IMG/VR virus record: IMGVR_UViG_3300046660_000787
Coordinates: 1-24,352 of that record
DNA from: a virus
Strand: one strand, 5' to 3'
DNA length: 24,352 nucleotides
Below are positions 19,512-24,352 of this stretch, piece after piece (the stretch's first letter is position 1; every line of letters begins with the position of its first letter). The notes under the pieces were generated by a model. That model saw nothing but the letters and a program-made list of their open reading frames with translations. It was not told where the DNA came from and did no database searches. The position numbers and the translations under genes were made by a program.

Positions 19512-19894
19512 GTTGACAATCAAATATTCCAAGGAGATCGGCCAATGCAGGTCCGCGTGATAGGCAAGGGAGGGAGTTGTGAGTCAAAAGTGAGCCCCGA
19601 CCTGACTTGGCGCTGAAATCGCCGGGGACCCTGGGGTTATCTGAAGGGTACGGGGTCGGAAACCCGCGGGAAAGCGTTAGCCACAGGGCTGGAAAGTTAG
19701 TTGACAACGGTTGACAGGTTGACAAGGAATGCCGGGTTTTCAGCGACAGAATTTGCGTGATCCAAACAAAGGTTTTTAGTGAAGTCCCCCCGGTTCTATT
19801 GGGCTGTAGGCGTTTTTATGCCTGTTCAATTTCTTGAACAGCAGCCCCTGTGCAATGGCCAGAAGGCTTGTCAACTAAGCCGGGTTAGTTGACA
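19512..19894. repeat. GTTGACA repeats and hairpins upstream of terminase (cos/pac candidate)
   Basis: GTTGACA occurs at 19512, 19700, 19710, 19718 and 19888, with an inverted copy at 19869. The last two form a perfect 10-bp inverted repeat, TGTCAACTAA-N6-TTAGTTGACA. Another hairpin, CTGTTCAA-TTTC-TTGAACAG (19822-19841), is flanked by GGGCTG and CAGCCC. The 300 bases before the small terminase gene carry no supported gene. This is where lambda-like phages keep the site cut and bound by terminase. Confidence 0.55.
19545..19616 (+). CDS. Possible 23-residue ORF between holin and terminase
   Basis: ATG 19545 has AAGGAG eight bases upstream and encodes MQVRVIGKGGSCESKVSPDL plus three residues. 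After its stop, another frame stays open (...LKSPGTLGLSEGYGVGNPRE...) with phage-like codons, so this may be the first part of a longer gene broken by a frameshift, or just a small ORF in the packaging region. Nothing further is recognised. Confidence 0.35.
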   Translation: MQVRVIGKGGSCESKVSPDLTWR

Positions 19895-19924
19895 GGCTTA
19901 ACAAGCCACGACGATGGAGGCCGC

Positions 19925-20494
19925 ATGGCTTTTGTAACTCGCAAGGAGTACTGCGAGCTGAAGGGGTGGTCGAGGCAGTACGTCGGCAAGCTGGTCAAGA
20001 ATCAACGACTGGTTCTGAACGCTGCCGGGCAGATTGATGTGGAGGCCAGCGAGCAGCTTCTGGCCATGACGAGCGACCCGAGTAAGGCGGCCGTCGCCGC
20101 TCGACATGAGCGCAATCGCCCGAGGCGGAGTGATCAGCCACCGCTGGAAATAGTCATCGCAGACTTTGTAGATGATCCCTCTGGTCAGGTACCCGACTTT
20201 CAAAAGTCACGCGCTCTTCGTGAGCACTACCTATCGCTTCAGGAGAAAGACAACTTCCTTAAAGCCCGAGGCACCTTGGTAGAGCGCAAAGCGGTCGAAG
20301 ATGCGGCCTATAACGCCGGTCGCTTACTGCGTGATCTTTTGCTTGGAATGGCGCCACAGCTATCGCCGGAACTGGCCTCGCTGTCTGATCCATGGCAAAT
20401 CGAAAAACGTCTGACGTCGGCTTTGCGACAAACACTGGAAGATGCTGAGCGGCTGTCAGCAGCAGATCTACAACAAGCCATTACCCCGAGCTAA
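19925..20494 (+). CDS. Terminase small subunit (Nu1-like)
   Basis: A 189-residue small terminase subunit. The N-terminal winged helix-turn-helix (residues 3-45, FVTRKEYCELKGWSRQYVGK then NQRLVLNAAGQIDVEAS) resembles lambda gpNu1 and should bind the packaging site. The middle is a polar linker, and the C-terminal half is helical (LREHYLSLQEKDNFLKARGT through AAYNAGRLLRDLLLGMAPQL), for oligomerisation and contact with the large subunit. ATG 19925 is chosen because GGAGG lies four bases upstream; an upstream extension of twelve codons crosses the repeats. It ends four bases before the large subunit gene. Confidence 0.85.
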   Translation: MAFVTRKEYCELKGWSRQYVGKLVKNQRLVLNAAGQIDVEASEQLLAMTSDPSKAAVAARHERNRPRRSDQPPLEIVIADFVDDPSGQVPDFQKSRALREHYLSLQEKDNFLKARGTLVERKAVEDAAYNAGRLLRDLLLGMAPQLSPELASLSDPWQIEKRLTSALRQTLEDAERLSAADLQQAITPS

Positions 20495-20498
20495 ACCT

Positions 20499-22493
20499 AT
20501 GTCCTTAGAAATGTCGAACGGTGCGACGGTGTACCGCGAAGCGTATTTCCGTGGGCAGCGACCAGAGCCAGATGTCTGGATTGATCAGTGGGCCGACGAG
20601 TACATGCGCATCCCGCGCGACACGGGTGCGGCCGAGCCTGGTCAATACCACACTTCGCGCACCCCTTATGCGCGTGAGCCGATGCGCTGTCTGTCACCTG
20701 CCCACCCGTGCAAGCGGGTGGTGACCATGGTGGCTTCGCAGTTGATGAAGACGCAGATCGCCTTGAACTGGATCGGCGGCCTGATCCATATGGCCCCGTC
20801 CAATATCCTGACGTTGTTGCCCAGTCTGGGGTTGGCCAAGCGGGTATCGTCGCGGATTGGTAAAACCATCAAGGCTACGCCGGTTCTGCGTGAGCGCGTG
20901 GCGTCCAACCGCTCGCGAGATGCGCGCAACACCATGGACACGAAGGAGTTTGAGGGTGGTTCGCTGTACATCACCACGGCCGGTTCTGCGGCCAACCTGG
21001 CGGAGCTTTCCGCACGCTACATCTACGGCGACGAGGTTGATCGCTGGAGTGTCGACGTGGGCGAAGAGGGCGACCCGGTCGAACTGGCCGAGACTCGCGG
21101 TAGTACTTTCGGCCGTAACGCGAAATTCTACTTTTCCAGTTCGCCGACGGTCAGGGGGGCCTCCCGGATCGCTGATCTGTTTGAGGTCAGCGATCAGCGT
21201 TACTACTACGTGCCGTGCCCAACCTGTGACCACATGCAGGTTCTGGAGTGGGAGCGTTTGCATTACTCGGCGGATTTTCAGGTTGTGCATTACCAGTGCG
21301 CCGGCCCCGACTGCGACGTACTGATCGAGGAACGCTATAAGGGCGAGATGCTGGCGAAAGGGGAGTGGCGGGCACACACCCAGGGCGATGGCGAAACCAT
21401 TGGTTTTAACTTGAATGCGTTGTACTCGCCGCCAGGCTGGACCGGTTGGGCCTCGTTGGCCAAGCAATTCGAGAAAGCTAAAAAGGCTCAGGCCAAAGGC
21501 GATCTGGAGCCGATGCAGGTGTTTTACAACACCCGTCTGGCCAAGGTCTGGGATAGCGCTCAGGAGCAAACCTCGGCCGATGTGCTGAGGGATCGGGCGC
21601 GGCTGGAAAACTACGGGCTTGGCTCAATGCCCGACGGCGTGTTGATGCTGACCGCTTCTGTTGACACCCAAGCCAACCGTCTGGAACTGATGGTGATGGG
21701 TTGGGGGGCCGGCATGGAACGCTGGGTGGTCGACTTTCAGGTGATCTCCGGCGACCCTGCCGATGAGCGCACCTGGGTGGCGCTGGACGAGTTACTCAAG
21801 GCCCGTTACCGACACCCTTGTGGTGCTGAGCTGATGATCATGGCTACGGCGGTCGACTCCGGTGGTAACCATACGGATGAGGTCTATCAGTTCTGTCGTA
21901 TGCGCCGCTGGCGCAGCGTGTTCGCCATCAAGGGGGCGAGCAAGCGGGGCCGGCCGGTGATCGCGCAGCGACCTTCGATGGTCGACGTGACATGGAAGGG
22001 CCTCACTGAACGGCATGGCGCCGAGCTTTGGATTGTCGGTACCGACACGGCGAAGGACTGGATCTACAACCGCTATGTGTTCGACACCGGACCGGGAGCG
22101 CTGCACTTTGCCAACGACCTGCCGGATGACTTTTTCGCCCAGTGCGTGGCTGAGCGAAAAATCACCCGTTACGTCAGGGGGCATAAACGCATCGAATGGA
22201 CCAAGGGCAAGGCCGAGCGCAACGAAGCGCTCGATCTGTTGGTGTACAACCTGGCCATGGCCCATTACCTCGGCATCAATCGCTACCAAGATCACGATTG
22301 GACGCGGATTCGGCAGGCGATCATCCAGTCGGCTTCTGGCGATAGCAGCCAGCCCGTTCAGAGCGAACGGCTCAGCCGGCCAGTCGTAACACCGGCCGCA
22401 CCACAGGCGCCGCAACCCGCCGTGAAATCACGTCCGGCAGCCGCTCCCCCACAACGCCGCAGTTCCACCAGTGGCTACCTGAAGAGACGCTGA
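20499..22493 (+). CDS. Terminase large subunit (GpA family)
   Basis: A 664-residue ATPase-nuclease of the lambda gpA family that cuts and pumps DNA into proheads. Features in order: a Walker A-like stretch MVASQLMKTQIAL (K84), Walker B YIYGDEVDRW (D178, E179), SSSPTVRG coupling region, and a four-cysteine zinc knuckle (C240, C243, C267, C272: VPCPTCDHM and HYQCAGPDC). The nuclease part follows (LMLTASVDTQANRLELMVMG, D-rich) and then TKGKAERNEALDLLVYNLAM near the end. The Walker A lacks the usual GK[ST] order but is normal for this family. The last ~60 residues are a proline/alanine-rich tail. ATG 20499 has only a weak ribosome site, so it probably depends on coupling to the small subunit gene. 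Confidence 0.93.
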   Translation: MSLEMSNGATVYREAYFRGQRPEPDVWIDQWADEYMRIPRDTGAAEPGQYHTSRTPYAREPMRCLSPAHPCKRVVTMVASQLMKTQIALNWIGGLIHMAPSNILTLLPSLGLAKRVSSRIGKTIKATPVLRERVASNRSRDARNTMDTKEFEGGSLYITTAGSAANLAELSARYIYGDEVDRWSVDVGEEGDPVELAETRGSTFGRNAKFYFSSSPTVRGASRIADLFEVSDQRYYYVPCPTCDHMQVLEWERLHYSADFQVVHYQCAGPDCDVLIEERYKGEMLAKGEWRAHTQGDGETIGFNLNALYSPPGWTGWASLAKQFEKAKKAQAKGDLEPMQVFYNTRLAKVWDSAQEQTSADVLRDRARLENYGLGSMPDGVLMLTASVDTQANRLELMVMGWGAGMERWVVDFQVISGDPADERTWVALDELLKARYRHPCGAELMIMATAVDSGGNHTDEVYQFCRMRRWRSVFAIKGASKRGRPVIAQRPSMVDVTWKGLTERHGAELWIVGTDTAKDWIYNRYVFDTGPGALHFANDLPDDFFAQCVAERKITRYVRGHKRIEWTKGKAERNEALDLLVYNLAMAHYLGINRYQDHDWTRIRQAIIQSASGDSSQPVQSERLSRPVVTPAAPQAPQPAVKSRPAAAPPQRRSSTSGYLKRR

Positions 22494-22494
22494 T

Positions 22495-22701
22495 ATGTCA
22501 TTTACGAAAAAGCACCTCGACGCGGTTGAGGCGGCCATTGCTCGCGGTGAGAAAACTGTGCGCTACACCGACCGTACCGTGGAATACCGCACGGTCGATG
22601 AACTGCTCGCGGCGCGCGCGGAAATACGCTCGTCGCTGGCACGCGACGCCGGGCCACGTTCGCGCGTGGTCCGCCTTTATCACGGGGGCAAGGGACTTTA
22701 A
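22495..22701 (+). CDS. Head-tail joining protein gpW-like
   Basis: A 68-residue protein of the gpW family, which sits at the portal exit and completes the head before tail joining. The pattern FTKKHLDAVEAAIARGEKTV, then R.VEYRTVDELLAARAEIRS, is the two-helix and beta-hairpin shape of gpW. It starts one base after the large terminase stop and its TAA overlaps the portal ATG (TAATG), the same order (A-W-B) as in lambda. Confidence 0.9.
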   Translation: MSFTKKHLDAVEAAIARGEKTVRYTDRTVEYRTVDELLAARAEIRSSLARDAGPRSRVVRLYHGGKGL

Positions 22702-24182
22702 TGGCCCGACATTTTCCGACGTTGACCCGTAACGGCTTTGTGCTGCCGTCCAACATCAAGGCCAGTTACGAAGGCGCTGGTGAAGGCCGCCGATCCGCTA
22801 ACTGGGACGCTCCCGACAACGGGATCAACAGCATCAACACCCCGGCACTGCGCAATTTGCGGTCGCGCTCCCGGGCAGCGGTTCGCAATGACCCGTATGC
22901 CTTCAACGTCATCGACAAGCGCGTCAGCAACCTGATCGGCACCGGCATCACCCCTCGGCCAGCGACCGATGATGATGCCCTGCGCAAGCTGCTGCAGGAG
23001 CTGTGGAGCGATTGGGTTGATGAGTCTGATGCGGATGACCGCACCGACTTTTACGGCCAGCAGGCGCTAGTGGCGCGCACGGTGGAAACATCGGGCGAGT
23101 GCTTCGTCCGGTTGCGTCCTCGCAGTCGGGACGAAGGTTTGGCGGTTCCGCTGCAGTTGCAGATCCTGGCGCCGGAGTTCGTGCCGCACGACAAATTCGA
23201 GAGCACCAAGAACGGCAACGTCATCCGTGCCGGCATCGAGTTCACGCCCGGCGGCAAGCGGGTAGCGTATTGGATGTACCTGTCGCACCCGCGTGATACG
23301 GCCTCGTTGAATGCCGGCTACAACCAGCTAGTGCGCGTCCCGGCCGCGCAGGTGCTGCACATCTTCGAACCGGTCGAACCTGGCCAGTTGCGCGGTGTGC
23401 CGCGATTGTCGCCGGTACTCAAACGGCTGCGCAGTCTGGACAACTACGACGACGCGGTGCTGTTCCGTCAGGAGGTGGCCAACCTGTTCGCCGGTTTCAT
23501 CAAGCGCCCGTCGCCTGACGCGGGTCCGGCTCCACGCGATCCGGTTACCGGCGCGTTATTGGATCTGGACCGCGACGGCTTCACGCCCATGGTTGCGCTC
23601 GAACCCGGCACCATGCAGGAACTCGGTCCGGGCGAAGAGGTGGAATTTTCCAAACCGCCGGACGCGGGCAACAACTACCCGGACTTCATGCGTCAGCAGT
23701 TGATGGCTGCAGCGGCGGGTAGCGGTACGCCTTACGAGATCCTCACCGGCGACATGCGCGGCATCAACGATCGAGCGCTGCGGGTGGTACTCAACGAGTT
23801 TCGGCGTCGCCTGGAACAACTGCAGTTCAGCGTGTACGTGCATCAATTCTGCCGCCCGGTACGGGCTGCGTGGATGGACATGGCGGTGCTGTCGGGTGTC
23901 TTGGTGCTGGACGATTACGCACAGAAGCGCCGCCAATACCTGCGCACCCGCTGGGTGCCACAAGGCTGGGCTTACATCCAACCGGTGCAGGACGTGCAGG
24001 CGCGAGCGATGGAGGTTAGAGCCGGTTTTTCGTCGCGCAGCGAGATGGTTTTGCGCACTGGCTACGACGCCGAAACGGTCGATCTGGAAAACGCTGCCGA
24101 TCTGGCGCGCGCCACGGGATTGGGCCTCAACTACAACACCCTTGATGCCGTCGAAGACAACGACGACAAGGAGCAACCATGA
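22701..24182 (+). CDS. Portal protein (lambda gpB family)
   Basis: A 493-residue lambda-type portal, which forms the ring at one head vertex through which DNA passes. Recognisable parts: the N-terminal LRSRSRAAVRNDPYAFNVID and later VANLFAGFIKRPSPDAGPAP, QQLMAAAAGSGTPYEILTGD and MRGINDRALRVVLNEFRRRL, which are hallmarks of this family. The length agrees with gpB-like portals. The start overlaps the gpW stop, and the stop overlaps the protease start (ATGA), showing tight coupling in the late operon. All parts appear intact. Confidence 0.93.
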   Translation: MARHFPTLTRNGFVLPSNIKASYEGAGEGRRSANWDAPDNGINSINTPALRNLRSRSRAAVRNDPYAFNVIDKRVSNLIGTGITPRPATDDDALRKLLQELWSDWVDESDADDRTDFYGQQALVARTVETSGECFVRLRPRSRDEGLAVPLQLQILAPEFVPHDKFESTKNGNVIRAGIEFTPGGKRVAYWMYLSHPRDTASLNAGYNQLVRVPAAQVLHIFEPVEPGQLRGVPRLSPVLKRLRSLDNYDDAVLFRQEVANLFAGFIKRPSPDAGPAPRDPVTGALLDLDRDGFTPMVALEPGTMQELGPGEEVEFSKPPDAGNNYPDFMRQQLMAAAAGSGTPYEILTGDMRGINDRALRVVLNEFRRRLEQLQFSVYVHQFCRPVRAAWMDMAVLSGVLVLDDYAQKRRQYLRTRWVPQGWAYIQPVQDVQARAMEVRAGFSSRSEMVLRTGYDAETVDLENAADLARATGLGLNYNTLDAVEDNDDKEQP

Positions 24183-24352
24183 GCAAAACCGCGAAACCGC
24201 GTATTTACAACCGCGCCGGCAAACGCGTCGAGGTACAGGACAAGACCTGGTACGCCGTTCATGCCAGCGGCGAGGCCACCGAGCGAGTGATCGAAGTCTT
24301 CGTCTATGGCGAGATCGGCGCGTGGGGCATCACTGCGAATCAGTTCGTGCAG
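24179..24352 (+). CDS. Prohead protease / ClpP-type scaffold gene, partial at right edge
   Basis: The first 58 codons of a gene coupled to the portal (ATGA). The sequence KPRIYNRAGKRVEVQDKTWY, then ERVIEVFVYGEIGAWGITAN, ends within the first strand-helix of a ClpP/S49-like fold (VYGEIG.WG.TA), the start usual for the phage head maturation protease that follows lambda-type portals. The catalytic serine and histidine would be beyond the window, so activity cannot be judged. Confidence 0.85.
   Translation, partial: MSKTAKPRIYNRAGKRVEVQDKTWYAVHASGEATERVIEVFVYGEIGAWGITANQFVQ

Noticed and set aside
20694-21569. Minus-strand frame of 291 codons opposite the large terminase
   Set aside because: Shadow of the terminase gene; no ribosome site and no recognisable domain.

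Overview
The window looks like most of the left arm and the start of the structural arm of a lambda-type (siphovirus-like) temperate prophage, probably in a Pseudomonas. The host guess is an inference from high GC, codon use and phage gene types; no host gene or att site is visible. The layout follows lambda: int and a leftward early operon (1-8930, minus strand), a leftward promoter with operators (about 9328-9371), a CI-like repressor on the minus strand (10612-11346), an operator region, a Cro-like protein, replication genes, a Q-type antiterminator, a holin, and then terminase, gpW connector, portal and the start of a prohead protease running off the right edge.

Leftward early region (1-9350): tyrosine integrase, a DUF4224 protein, several small unknown proteins, a DUF2786 protein, an HTH protein and short ORFs behind a hairpin-rich leader. 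It is interrupted by plus-strand, mostly AT-rich cargo genes (2681-3391, 4521-4817, 5046-6149, 6630-7364) that look inserted one by one. Scars remain: the first ~20 codons of a cytosine-5 DNA methyltransferase (4786-4887) and a phage gene broken by a one-base frameshift (2258-2507), whose tail is duplicated in its neighbour.

Immunity and replication region (9350-16504): leftward promoter pL overlapped by an operator with 8-bp arms; a plus-strand HEPN-motif gene in the place where lambda carries rexAB; repressor; cro; a YdaT-like protein; a DnaT-domain replication protein whose own coding sequence carries five direct and one exact inverted copy of a 9-bp iteron (likely origin); a lambda P-like helicase loader; a YbcO-like protein; a second full-length tyrosine recombinase; a Cys4 protein and antiterminator Q. 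Gene overlaps of the ATGA/GTGA type run through this operon.

Post-Q cargo locus (16505-18860): a 345-residue helical protein and a convergent coiled-coil membrane protein, separated by a leftover C-terminal piece of a second Q gene and a perfect 14-bp hairpin. Two consecutive Rho-independent terminators then precede the holin, as expected for Q-controlled late transcription.

Packaging region (19188-24352): holin, a non-coding stretch rich in GTTGACA repeats and hairpins (candidate cos or pac region), small and large terminase, gpW, portal and partial ClpP-type protease. The most promising undescribed biology is the set of accessory genes: an AbiC-like membrane protein, two coiled-coil membrane proteins, a DUF5677-like protein, a related-looking helical protein and a HEPN protein. 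Together they suggest a prophage that collects anti-phage or lysogenic-conversion genes.
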